From Arthonia radiata (Eukaryota > Ascomycota > Arthoniomycetes > Arthoniales > Arthoniaceae), in NCBI GenBank assembly GCA_002989075.1, contig PSQN01000013.1, forward strand, positions 247,178 through 311,177: a stretch of 64,000 nucleotides of DNA, read 5' to 3'. Made by a program: the position numbers and the translations under genes. The notes beneath the pieces were generated by a model, which saw only the letters and a list, made by a program, of their open reading frames with translations, ran no database searches and was not told the DNA's origin. Of this stretch, positions 9,178 through 20,729 are shown piece after piece. The first letter of the stretch is position 1. Each line of letters starts with the position of its first letter.

Positions 9178-12100
9178 CTACTCCATCAATTCGAGCTGCG
9201 AGTAGCCCTCACTCAGCTGCGAAAACTCGTACTGCTCTTCCGGCGCGGTCTCGAACTTCGCGGGCGACATGGCTTGCGTAGGTGTCCCGATAGGAGGAGA
9301 CGGCCAGCTGTACTGTGTCGTACCAGACCACTCGATCTGGCCGGGTGCGGCATTCTCGAAAGCATCGCTCGCACCGTCAAGTCCAACAATGGCAGGCGCA
9401 GTGGGGATTTGAGGACCCTGTTCCATATCGGTGTCTCCATCGCCATCGTAGGCAGTCACGTAGCCTTGTTCCTCATCCGAGACGACTTCTTCCACAACTA
9501 CGGTTGTCTCCTCGACCTCGTTCTCGTCTATCTCGTCAAACTTGCGTTTACGAACCTTGGTATCGCAACCGACTCGCGCAACGAGAGACTCCGTGCCTTC
9601 AAATGAGTCTGCTTTCATCCTACACAAGATCTCGCCAGCAATAGAGAACGCAAACGACGGCTTTTCATTCCAGATCTGAAACAGTACAGCGGCCTTAATC
9701 TTTTCCCATGTTGACAGCCCATACTGTTCGGACCTGTGCGTGATAATCTGGCTTACGCCGCTGGCTAGATCGAGAGGCTGTAAGTCCCTGAAGCGCAGCC
9801 GACATTCTCTACGAGCAGCTGTGTATGACTCATATTTGGTGTCGTCCGTAGCTGTCCCGTTGTGCTCTGCTGCCTGAATCCTTGGGCCTGCATTCCTCCA
9901 CGGCTCGTAGAAGGGTGAGTCGAACCCCAACTGCTTTGCAAGGTGTTTCAAGATGTCGACTAACTCATGGCGAACGAAGAATCTGTCCCAGATCTGTTGC
10001 AAGTGTTTGTCCTCGAACTTAACGAATCTCCGAGCCACATTCGTAATAGTTTGCAGAATTTCTCTGCACTTGGGCCTCGCAATGACAAAGACCAGATGGT
10101 CAATGATGTCGGTGAATGTGTTGAACTTCTTGACCGTCACATCATCATCAAGTTTTATGTTGTGCGCACGGTCGAACAGCGGATCACGCACGTCCCTGAT
10201 GGCTGTGTTTTGTTTTCTCCACTCACTCCACTTCTCTTCGGAAAAAGTGTAGCCATTTTTGCTGGAGTCAACAAGAAGGTCGTGTATGTCGGCAAGGTCC
10301 AAGACACCCTTGTGGTGCATATTGTTGGTGGTGTATCGGACGCGCTTGAGGAAATTTGTGCAAGTGCCTAGTAGACTCTGTTGTAGTTGTAGCTCGAAAT
10401 TCCTCCGAAGGAACCTTTCGTCGAATTGGCCCCACTCTTGATAGTGGCTGATGGTTTTGCTATCCACAGCAATGTTGAACCGTTGCGGATGGGGGGAGTG
10501 AGCCGGAGGTGGGGCGTTGCGGAATTGATCAACAAGATCATGCTGCCAGCAGACCCAGAACGTGTCACCATCGTAATCACCACCTTGTAACTTGCCGGCA
10601 AGAGGGAAGCAGCCTGTGACAGGAAACACGACAATGTCGCAAAGATGCGCCAGTTTCGGGTGCTGCACAATTCGTACTCTTTGAATGTCGGAGGCTCGAC
10701 AGGCGGGATGTCGCGAGACCAAAGCATCCACATTGTCGAGCATAGATGTACCCCATGTTTTCGAGTCGGAAAAATGCAGGTGAATCTCGTCAGGTCCAAG
10801 GACTTTTTCGGGATCTGCAACGCCAATCACCGACGTCGACTTAGGAATAGTGATGCGCAAATCATTGCTGTTCGCCGTCAAGTATTTTTTGATCATTGAG
10901 AGCATGAGTTCGTTCAATCGCGCACATTCTTCGATCTTGAATCCGCTCTACATTTACGTTAGCGATGACGATAGATGAGAGATCAGCTCGGCTTGCCTGG
11001 ATAAGAGTCTGAACCATCATTGAGGAAGTCTTCTCGCGATGTCCACAGAACTCTGTGCCCCCTTCTGTTGTAGCCAACACAGCGTTTCTACCTTGTATCC
11101 AACGAAGCGCTTTGACTGAATGGCCGAGCGCTTCTTCAGCAGCGGTTTTCTCAGTCTCCAGAGAATCCAAGACGATTTTGCTGCAGGCATCTACAGGCAC
11201 CCCACGGTCTCTCAGAATCGGTATGAACTCGTGGTAGAACGTGCTTGCTTTAGGAGGGCGTGAGTATGTGACAACGTCGAAACTCAGCCTCAGACTGTCG
11301 AAATTATTGTCCTCTCGATCCTCTTTGTGCTTCTCAAATTTGGTTTGCGTAGGGTTGACTCGTATCCAAATGTCCTCTGGACGGACTGGGCCATGATGCT
11401 GAGGTGATGCGACCATCCAAACACCTTTGTAGGGACCAATGCGTGCTTGGAAGCAGCTTGGCACGGGTCCAAACCCTCGCATTATACTCCATACTTCCGC
11501 GGCTGCGGCTGCAGAGATCATGTCACATCCATCATTCATCTCCCTTTCTGCGTTGCGATCATCAATAGCTCGCCAGTCAAACGAACAGTCTTTCAGGGCT
11601 GCATGGCCTGGACGACCGTCGCTGAAAGCGTTGGGGACTTCAAGAACTTGACTCGGTTTGAAGACCTTAGTTGGTATGGTTGATGAGAAGCCTAGTTCAA
11701 ATCGACTGTAAGCTTTTGACGCAGACAGTCCGCCATTCAGCGAGAAGTCCAAGAACCAGTTCATCATCTGCTTGCGTGTGATATGATCAAGACCTGGACC
11801 CTCCTCAGCAAAGAAAAACACTTCACGACCATCTACTTCTCCAAACCTCTCCTTTGCTTTGTTGGTCGCTCTGCCAGGCTTAACGAATACAGCGTTCCAA
11901 GAACAGCCTAGCAGGTGTTTCCCGGGGGTAACAAGCCATTTGATGAGCGCAGTCTCGAAATTCTTCTGGTCGAGGTGCTCGGGTATGTCTCTAACGTTAG
12001 TACTAGGTAAGGTGACTCGCAGAAAGCGATGGGCGCCAAATTTGCGGAAGAACCTGTTGGACTTCTGTTTCATCTCGGGCGCCTTCAGCTCTAAACGAAG

Positions 12101-13398
12101 AGCAGACGGGTCTTTGTTTGACTGGAAGCAAAGTCGGGCGGTCAGCGCTAAGCCAGGCGGCCAGTCACTGCTATGAGCTTGTTCCCATGTTGGCTGCTTT
12201 AGTTTCTCGTACTGGCTGCGCCCTAGTGCGTTGGATCCCAGATGGGATAGCTGAGTTTGCACATCCTTCAAGTCACGCGTGCCGAGTGGGAATTGTTTAC
12301 CTAGATCCTGAAGCACGACGCGATGGTACAAAGCATATCGCATCGATTCAAACCGAAGTACGAGTGGTGAGTCGTGATAGCTTTCCGGAATGTCTTCTGT
12401 GAAAAACTGACTCTGCGGCATTTCACGCGTATGCCAATGTTCATGCTTGTTCGCAGGCTCCGGTCTTGCAGCAGGTGCGAAGATGTTGACATCTTTTTCT
12501 GGAGGATTGAACTTTGGCGGCTTCTTCTCCGATGGTGCATCAGTACGCGATAGAACATCGAGCGAGGGCGGCTTCGTCTGTCTGAACAAGCACGTTATTC
12601 GTCTGTCTGTGCTCCTGGCATCTTCCTTTCCTTGCGGCCTCTTCTCTGATTCTAGGCAAATCCCAGGCGCTGCGCGCGTCCCAGTCTGCTTAAATGCTTT
12701 GCGAATATCTCCGTTCTGCTTTCGAGCGACGGGAGGAGAAAGACGTTTTTTAGACTCACGCGTCGCTGTCGTGGTCGTGGGTGATGGCGAAGGCGGTGGT
12801 GAGGGTGCCCTAAAAGAATCATGTGGGTTTAACGGTCCGAAAGAGGTTTCTACAAATATCGTCAGCATACAACACTGGTTGCGATCTTGGAAGGCTTACC
12901 AATATCAGTACCGCCGGAAGTGGTAGTGAGCGATGTGGCTGCAGAATCGATATGTCGCGAAGAATCGGTGTCAAATGAACGAGTGTTGGCAGTTGTGTTC
13001 GACGTTAAAGATGTAGGGTTGGAGCGTCGACTTGTGCCGGGACTGTCACGGAAGGCTCCAGACTTAACAACTTCATCCCTGTAGACCTTCAGAAGGACCT
13101 TCAACGTCTTCAAGTGTTGTTCAGGTTGAGCAAACGACTTGAATCTGCAGATGCAGTCGTCCAGTGCAGGCTTGTCTTTGAAATAGAGCAATGATATAAC
13201 AGACTGGCATTTAGCTCCGTCAGAACCTACAGCGCTGGGTCCATTCCCAGCAGCGAAAGGGTTGAGATCGGGTATCTCAAGCTGGATGGCTAAATCGCGC
13301 AGGAAGCGATTGATGGCATGCGCGCTTGGTGAATTGGAGGGCGACGTGACGAGCTTGGAGCGCGGCGTGCGCTGTGGAGACTCCAGCGAAGGAGCCAT
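9178..13398 (-). CDS. RNA-dependent RNA polymerase, QDE-1 type
   Basis: Three exons (13398-12900, 12849-10997, 10947-9178) give 1373 residues, close to the roughly 1400 of Neurospora QDE-1. The second intron (10996-10948) starts with GC rather than GT: the donor is CAG/GCAAGC, the branch site GCTAAC, the acceptor TGTAG. Skipping it joins LIQ to SGFKIEECARLNEL, a block typical of the family. The catalytic motif GGDYDGDTFW is present, with the three Asp of DYDGD at residues 908-912. The N-terminal 300 residues are Ser/Thr-rich and poorly conserved. These enzymes copy single-stranded RNA to make double-stranded RNA for quelling and DNA-damage-induced small RNAs. The C-terminal 120 residues are acidic. 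No other RNAi gene is in the window. Assignment to QDE-1 rather than the SAD-1/RRP-3 branch is less certain than the enzyme class. Confidence 0.93.
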
Positions 13399-14319
13399 TG
13401 GGATGCAGGAGAGCGAGTGCGTTGTAAGTCACCATCATTAACAAAATGGCAATGGCGAGAGAGGCCGGAAGAGGAGTCACGATCCGAAGCGGGCAATGTC
13501 GATCTAGAGAGCGGGTGCAACTCCTCTTCGTGGCGCGTGCGCCCAGGGGCGCAGAAGTAGTGCCTCTGATACTCACTTCATCTTTGCCATGCTCAATTTG
13601 AAGTGAGAGTTGAGAAAATCAGATAAAGATGAAGTGTTCGGGTGATTGAATTTAGCGGCGGGAGGGCCCAGAAGATGTGAACCAGTTGTTTGCTTAGAAG
13701 GGAGTGGAGACAAAACGTGTTGACAAGATGTCGTCCCTGGCAACCAGGAACCACGAGCCGGCCGGCGCCAGCGCTTTAGCTCCCTTTTCCGTTGTGTTAG
13801 CGTGACTTGGCAGCACTGTCTCACCAGACGACACCAGTATTCAATTTCAACGGAAGGCATACAACATCATCAACTAAGCGCACCGTCCATCTTGCTCGAA
13901 TAACACGCAATGCCACTAGCGCCCAGCTTGCTGACGAATCAATCAGTTCCACTACCATGCAACGTAGCTTCTTGACCAATGACCGCTATTGCCTGGTCTA
14001 GAGACAGCATCATGTAGGTATTCAAGCCTTTCATCTCGGGTGCAAAAAAAGGTCACCGACGGCTGCGGAAAGGAGAGAACGGTTCTGTAATGTGGTATGA
14101 TGTGTTTTATTGCAAAGCTGGTGATAGCGGCATCTGCGTCGGCTGCGGATTCCCTTCTACAACGCTCAGGAGCCCGTGACTGGCACACCCAAAGCAACAT
14201 CCTAGGTCTATAACCTGACTGAACGCCATGCGCCCGCACAGGAAATACTTTGGCATCTAGTCAGCACAACAACCATCCTTGGCACCTGATCAGCACAAGA
14301 TGTGAATGTCAAAACGCGC
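13399..14319. other. Intergenic region upstream of the RNA polymerase gene
   Basis: This contains the 5' flank of the minus-strand polymerase gene and the 3' flank of the ribonuclease-domain gene. I see no coding sequence with protein-like composition. Confidence 0.5.
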
Positions 14320-16165
14320 TCATCCATTGAAACCACTGCCCCCACCAAGCCCTTGCATGATCCATGGGGCGGGGCCCATTCTTGTAGGGGGCGGAAACTG
14401 TAGGTATGTCTCGTCTTCGTCAACGGTGTGATCATGCCCATTAGCCTGGTGGAAGCGGTTGAGCTGTCCTTGGTTCAGTTGGTCGGTATCCTCGCCACGG
14501 TGAGTAAAAACGCCCACGAATTCGCCGGTCAGCCCCTCGAAAATGACACGGTCAGGGCCGGGATCGTCACCGCTGCGTCGGGCGGGTCAGCCTGGCCGCT
14601 CTAAGTGCTTGCGGGATGAAAGACTCACGTGGTAAAGGCAGTGCCGCCTAGCGGATCAAAGTTGCCGAGTGGAAACTCAAACAGATCATTCGTGTTAGCG
14701 TTGTTCGGAATGCGGAAGTTGGCTTCGTCGTTGACGTAAAACGGTCGAGGATAATACACCGAGTTGCTGCCGTGAATGCCGAGGTGTCGTTCTATGATGA
14801 CGTTGTAGCCGGCCCGCACGGCCGCGACGACCTGCGCGCTCGAGTAGATCTCTGTGCCCACGGTTTGGTCTTGCCATGGCAGGGGGGTGCACGTATAGAA
14901 TGCAGCAACGCTGATCTCGCCCGGTGTTAACGCTCGCCTTCGGAGCGCGTGCGCCGCAGAGACATCGCGCTTTGCAGCGTTGGCTCCGGAACATGGGCAT
15001 CCCTGTCGATCGTGAGTTTGGCTATAAGACCACAAGACATGTACCAAAGGTGAAAGCTTACCCAGTGGTCAAGTGACGTGCAGACGAAGTTGACCCCAGC
15101 GCAGTGATTTTCAGTGCAGAGAGGCTCGCCATTACCAAGCCGACACTGCGAAGAACACTCGCAGCCTGCGTGGTCGCCGCTTGTGCAAAACGCTTTGTCT
15201 GTCCCATTAATGTATAGACCATTGCAGCCCGCGTCGTAACAAGATCCAGGCTCCGAGGCGCAGTTCGATTGGCAATGGCATCCTGCAAAATTGCCGCTCG
15301 TGCACACACCATCGCCATCTGCAGCCTTGTGTTAGTGAAATGATGGCATGATAGAAGCATGCGGTCGGCGAGCTGACAGGAAGGCTGCAGTCTTGACGAG
15401 ATGTCCGAAACGTACCGGGAATATTGACGGGGTCACAATTTTCTATGGTATCACAGAGGCCCGCAAGATGGCCTGCGGTACACAGCGACTGGCACTTGCA
15501 TCCGGCATACTCCCCCGAGATGCACGTCGAGTCGCCTCCGCTTGGGTTATTGATGCCCTTACACTTGTCATCCCCGCAGTTCGGAGTAGTCGATGGGCAG
15601 CTGTTTGTGCACGGGCAGTCCAATGTTTGTAAGGCGTTGCAGACGCCATGCGACTGGTCTGGTATGGAGACGCCCTCGCAGGTAGCATCGCTGCACTGGG
15701 GTTGAGAGGATGGACATATAACTGGCTTGCACGCACATCCGGCGTTTGCTCCAACGAGACAGAGCCCTTGGGAACCGCCGAAACATTGCGGACTACAGCA
15801 AGAAAGTCAGTTGGCAGGAAAGCAGACAAAGTCATCTTGGGGACGGATGAAGCGAGATATTCCGGCACGGGATGGGCAACATACTCATCACAAGTGACTG
15901 GGGTTGATGGGCAAGCGCTGGTGCACAAAGTACCGGCACAGTCCCCGGCGGTACAAGAGCCGTAGCTGATGCTGTCCTTAGTAGTCTGATTGTTGGCGCC
16001 AAAGCACCCGGGTGCGTTGCATTTCAACGAAGATGTGCAAGATGCCGCCGGGGCAGAACTCAGAACTGTTGGTCCTGGGATTTCTGATGTTGGTACGGTG
16101 GTCAGAGTTGTCTGGGCCAAGGCAGGAACCAGTCCACCAGCCAAAAAGAACGAGAGGAGCTTCAT
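14320..16165 (-). CDS. Secreted cysteine-rich repeat protein with C-terminal RNase T1/N1 domain
   Basis: Five exons (16165-15885, 15792-15416, 15318-15062, 15002-14629, 14572-14320) give 513 residues. Residues 1-18 are a signal peptide (MKLLSFFLAGGLVPALAQ). Residues about 40-310 hold at least four imperfect cysteine repeats, for example CTSGNFAGCHCQSNC, CTSGDHAGCECSSQC and CISGEYAGCKCQSLC, each followed by a C..C.G unit. Residues about 350-460 match guanyl-specific ribonucleases: SSAQVVAAVRAGY, GSNS.YYPRPF, FEFPL, GPDRVIFEG, VGVFTHRG. By comparison with RNase T1, Glu58, Arg77 and His92 correspond to Glu414, Arg438 and His454. The YPH histidine position reads Arg391. The enzyme class cleaves RNA after guanosine; here activity is uncertain. 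The tail is hydrophilic. Four phase-consistent introns support a working gene. The cysteine repeats may bind a cell wall or host ligand, which is inference only. Confidence 0.85.
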
Positions 16166-18595
16166 AACAATACGAGTGATCGACTTGGGTCAGCACGTGA
16201 GAAAGAAAGCAAACATGCAGGGATCAATATCAGCTTGTCAGCATAGAAGGTCATGCTTGCCTTTTGTATGTCGTCCTTGGGGATCTTGACTGGGCGCACG
16301 CATATTGAAACGAAAGAGGAGTCCCTCGTGCAATCCGCACCACGACGCCTTCATCGGAAGCAGAATCCTCGTCGAATCTGTGCCGCTCATGGCCAGATGG
16401 GGCCAGCGCCTGCAGAAGCTCAGCCTAGCCATCTATGACATGTAAATAGCTTGCACTGGTAAACATGACCGTGGCCCGAGTGCCAGTAAATCATAGGTAC
16501 CAGCCAAGGGATGGGCGGATGAGATGAGTATGCACGTCTTGGAACCATCCAGGCCACCATCACACATGGATTGGGGTGGACGGTTTACCGCCGTGGGGAG
16601 CTCCTTGCGGAGGATGGGTGTGGCATAGACGCAGGCATCGCATTCATTCCAAGATGGAAAAATAAATCCTTGTCTGACAAGGGGAGCGACGGTCGGCTTC
16701 CAACGCAGGGACGATGATTGAGCAGGTCGGACACTTCGATCGAGCTCGAGTAATGAATTTTATCAGTAGTAAGATTCATCTGTAGCGATTTTCTCAGTAG
16801 TGGGATTCATCGGGCAGACCGTGCACAGACCAGTGCGGGCCGAGGCGGTAGCTTGCCGTGCCTGCCGACGAAATCCCGTAGATGCCCATATCCATGGAAT
16901 ACTACCCAATGGAAGTTCTATGAAATTGTTACCAATTCCATGGATGTAACCAAATTCAATGGAAACCCAAAGTGTCATAGAAAAGGGTTTCGTCCATGGG
17001 AATGATTGCGGGATTGCGTGGAAGACCCGAGATTCTCATGGATGTGGGCAGGTCCGATCAGCTCTCCCTTTGCCACTGCTTTCATCCTCTGCTTAGGCGA
17101 AATCAGCCTGCCAGGAAGAGGGTTCTATCTCATATGCCAGCCTTCCAGTTCCTGACCGTTGCAGGAAGTCCGCCTTTTGGTGCCGTTTGCGTCTACGCGG
17201 TGCACCCCTTGGCAGGATCTTTACGCAGAATGAAACAGATACGGGCACAGTGACCCCCACTGAAATTCTTCTTCATTTCTTTCAGTCGCCAGAGGAATGG
17301 TAGTCTCCTATGGGCAATTCCAGGGCCAGCCCGATTTAGCACTTGCAGTGAAGCTGTCCGTCTGTCTCTAACTCACCTTTCCTTTGTTTCATTGTACAAA
17401 ACCGCACACCAACCAGGCAGAAACGTGACCTGCGCCATCTGAATTCTACTGTCGTCGTGAGGCTCTGTGTCTTACTTTGTGACGCCAAATTTTGTCACGC
17501 ACGATGATAGGGCCACTGAAGTCTTTCGACTTCTGACCACTTATTTAGCTGACCGAGACCCGCTTCGCATGACTCACCGTGAAGCCAAAGCAATCACTTC
17601 AAATTTAGATGATAGCGTCGCCGCCATTAGAACATGGAAAGCTCAGCTTGACACTTTCTGCACCGTCCTGCTCTCCAGCGCGAAGCGGTTCCCGTGGAGC
17701 AGAGGTAAATTGTAAGAGGGACCAGTAGGTTTCAACGCGCTGAGATGGAAGTTCTGGGAGAATTGTTTCGAGTATAGTGCCTGCAGGGTAGACGTCAAGG
17801 CTGGTACGAGAGTCACTGCACTAAGGGCCGTGGGGAGGATGCGGAAGCTCGGCCAGCCTGATTCAATCTGAGATGGTGTACCCAGCGTTACCAAGAGGCA
17901 TGGAGCATTCTGTTACACATTGGTCCATAGTTACTCCGTAGTTAACTCACCATTGATGGGAAGCACGGTGCACATTGCAGGACGTGCACAATTTTGATCC
18001 CCGCCTCCGTCCTCGACGCGACTCCCGATTACCTTCAAAATCCATCCCAGTGACCAACAGCCGTAGTGCGAGTAGTATAGCAATGATATTTGCGTCTGAC
18101 TGCGAGTTTGAAGCATCATAGATTTTTAGGAAGGGATATAATGCCTGGGTTCAGCTGCCACAGAAGTGGAAAAGCCACGGATACTCTCCAGAGCCGCTGT
18201 TGCCAATGCTGCAACATCAGGGGAACGCCTGCTTGAAGACTACCTTCGGTCTTTCTGCTAGGTGCTGGTTATGCTGCATGATGCATGATGCAGGCACGTC
18301 GGGCACCGGTACTATTATGCAAGTACGCGTTAAGGCATTGACGTGTTCGTAACACAGCAGGCAAGAGACCGAACACCTTTTCTGTTTTGCTCGCAATCAA
18401 AGCATACAATCATTCCGAAATAGGCACGTATACGCGAGGAAGGAGCGGTCAAGTGTCGCTCCTTCCTCAACTTAATTGTGTTGACTAGCTCTGCATTCAT
18501 TGTATCACTCTCACAAGTCCATCCCCTACAGCCACATGCTTCTGCGCACGGACAAATCCCAAACAGGAGCTGCTTGTGATTTATAACCCAACGCG
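16166..18595. other. Long intergenic region
   Basis: No gene is supported in these 2.4 kb. A plus-strand frame at 17467-17715 has mildly protein-like composition (THREAKAITSNLDDSVAAI) but no ATG start and no splice context, so it may be a decayed exon. A short tandem repeat lies at 16757-16818, and the palindrome TCCATGGA recurs nearby (about 16890-16950). Confidence 0.4.
16757..16818. repeat. Two tandem 31-bp units
   Basis: Units at 16757-16787 and 16788-16818 share ATTTT.TCAGTAGT..GATTCATC.G with a few changes. It looks like a local tandem duplication; no function is seen. Confidence 0.6.
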
Positions 18596-19979
18596 ATGCC
18601 GCTGACACTACTAGCAGAAGCTCTCACCAGCGCGGCAAGTGTGCTCGAGGATGACTGCGGTATGTCGAAAGACCGCATTCTCGATGCAGGCTCTCCCGTC
18701 GAAATGCCTGTGGTTCACCAACAGCTTCTGTTCGGCACCGGCGATGGTGATAATAGAGTGAAGGTGCTTGTTGTCGGCATGCCTGGCATTGGAAGCTCAG
18801 TGATGGCCCAAGCCCTCAAGCAACTCGGTATCAGCAAGGTGTATGCCACGTAAGTTTTCCACCTACTGCAGGAGAATAGAGGCTAGCGGCTGCGCTCGCA
18901 TGTCTCAACTTGGCGAACGTACAAGGCGCCTATCTCCAGAGCCAGAGGTGCTATAAGACAAAGCTGACGAGCTCCCTCAGGAAGAAACTACTCGATCCCA
19001 AATCTACACTCAACACACGCCGTCTGTTGACGATACTGGATGGCTCCGCGCGCAGGCATCGCGCGACTTTCGTCACAGCCAAGGATTTTGATGCGATCTT
19101 GGGAGATTGCAATGCCGTCGTCGATTTGCCCGCCGCTGTAAGTGCTATTCTAAGATTTCATACTTTCCTTATTGCCATACTAATGCACACCCATAGGCTT
19201 ACGCGACCGATCTCATGATCGCTTATCGCGGCGCCAAGGTCATACTTACTACGCTTCCACCCGCTGCTCAGAAGGTCTGGGTGCAGAAGCTTCAGTTCGT
19301 CTTCAACGAGCTTCACAACTGCCGACTCATCAAGTTCCTACTCCGCACGAACGTCGGAAACTACCGCGCCACCCACAAGCTCCTCACGACGATCGGTGAC
19401 GGCTTCTTCGATGGTGACATCTCCCAGCACGCGATCATGTCTTATAAGATCCACGAAGGGCGTATCAAAGGCACCCTCAATCTGCAGCGCCGAGACGAAG
19501 CGACAGACCTGCTGAAATTCGACCCGTCGACTGATGGGTGGGAGCCTCTGTGTAAGTTCCTTGGCCTGCCTGTTCCGAAGAACACTCCATTCCCACAGCC
19601 GGCGAACGCCGACGACATTATCGACATCGCCGATTTCGCAGCCTGGCGCCTCTTCATCCGCTACACAGACCACCACTGGTATCTCACCGCCGCTCTCTCG
19701 GTCCTCCCGGCCACGCTCTTCAAGTCTTGCCTCACTTACGAAGCGACCGTCATCGGCCTCGCCACTGCTGCCTACTGCATCTACTATGCGGCACTCTTCC
19801 AAACACCAGAAAAGGTCCTCCTGATCTTGGCCACTCAGTCGGCGACTATCTGTTTGTGGGCCTGGCCATTCCAGCGCGTGACCCTCGCCTCGACCGGACA
19901 TGGCACTTTGGCGTTCATCTGCGCAGCCATGTTGACGATGTCAGTCGTCAAGCCGGCCCTTCTTTGGTTGGCGCAGTGA
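18596..19979 (+). CDS. Sulfotransfer_4-like P-loop protein with C-terminal membrane segments
   Basis: Three exons (18596-18849, 18981-19137, 19197-19979) give 397 residues. Intron 1 is placed by a donor GTAAGT, the branch site CTGAC and the acceptor CCCTCAG, which restore the frame; intron 2 has a CTAAT branch. The P-loop region reads VKVLVVGMPGIGSS (residues 55-68), where the family normally has a G.PRTGT.S form. Later blocks are typical of the fungal Sulfotransfer_4 family: AYRGAKVILT (DAKVILT type), then LLKFDPSTDGWEPLCKFLG and a VP...PFP motif. Residues about 300-397 contain three hydrophobic segments, so the protein is probably membrane-anchored. Many fungal members are uncharacterised. 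The loss of the usual Arg-Thr in the P-loop leaves sulfotransferase activity doubtful. Confidence 0.75.
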
Positions 19980-20729
19980 GAACCTAATATCAGCACGTTT
20001 AGCGTGGCGCAGGAGGCAATCGTCACGGAGGCGATTTATGTTTGAATGCAATTTGAGGGCGTTGATGTGCGATTCGGAAATTGAAGCAATAAGCGAAGCC
20101 GGTCGGCGGCTATAACCGCGCGATCTGCCAGATATGTGCGTGGCAGATAAATCGGCCATTCGGTAGGACTAGTCACCATAGCAGAGCGTTTGTGTAGCAC
20201 CAGCAATTTCTCCTTGAAATCTCCTTCCATGCCGACACTTGGGCGCTTGCATGTTGATTGCCAGCACTGAAACACTTCTGCGTAGCTACTGGACGTCTTG
20301 AAAATTCCCGTAGCTTACTATATTCAGACTCATGCAAGTCCACTTGCACGCCAGCTCTTAGGCGCCATTGTGAACGTTCAGCATATTGAAGAACTGTACA
20401 TGTGTGCTCGACATGTCAGACATTCGTCCTGGCCTGGTACATCGTGGGCATAAGCGTGTAGGCGTCTCAAGAGTGGAAATCAAGCTCTGAGTTCACTTGC
20501 TACGCTCACTCTTGGACGTTCTCATTCTCCCGTCGACATTCTATCCTCACGTGCATGTGATCGACATGTCTTACTGATCAAACAAACCAGAACGACTTGT
20601 CAAACATGGCTTCCATTTCTATACTCACGACAAATTCTCACTAATCTCACACACGCTCATTTGACGCACGTGTCATTCATGCATCGCTCAGCAGCAATCC
20701 CTCCCTACAGCCAACACCACACCCCCTCA
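19980..20729. other. Intergenic region between convergent genes
   Basis: This lies between the 3' ends of the sulfotransferase-like gene and PRP21. I see no coding sequence or clear repeat. Confidence 0.5.
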
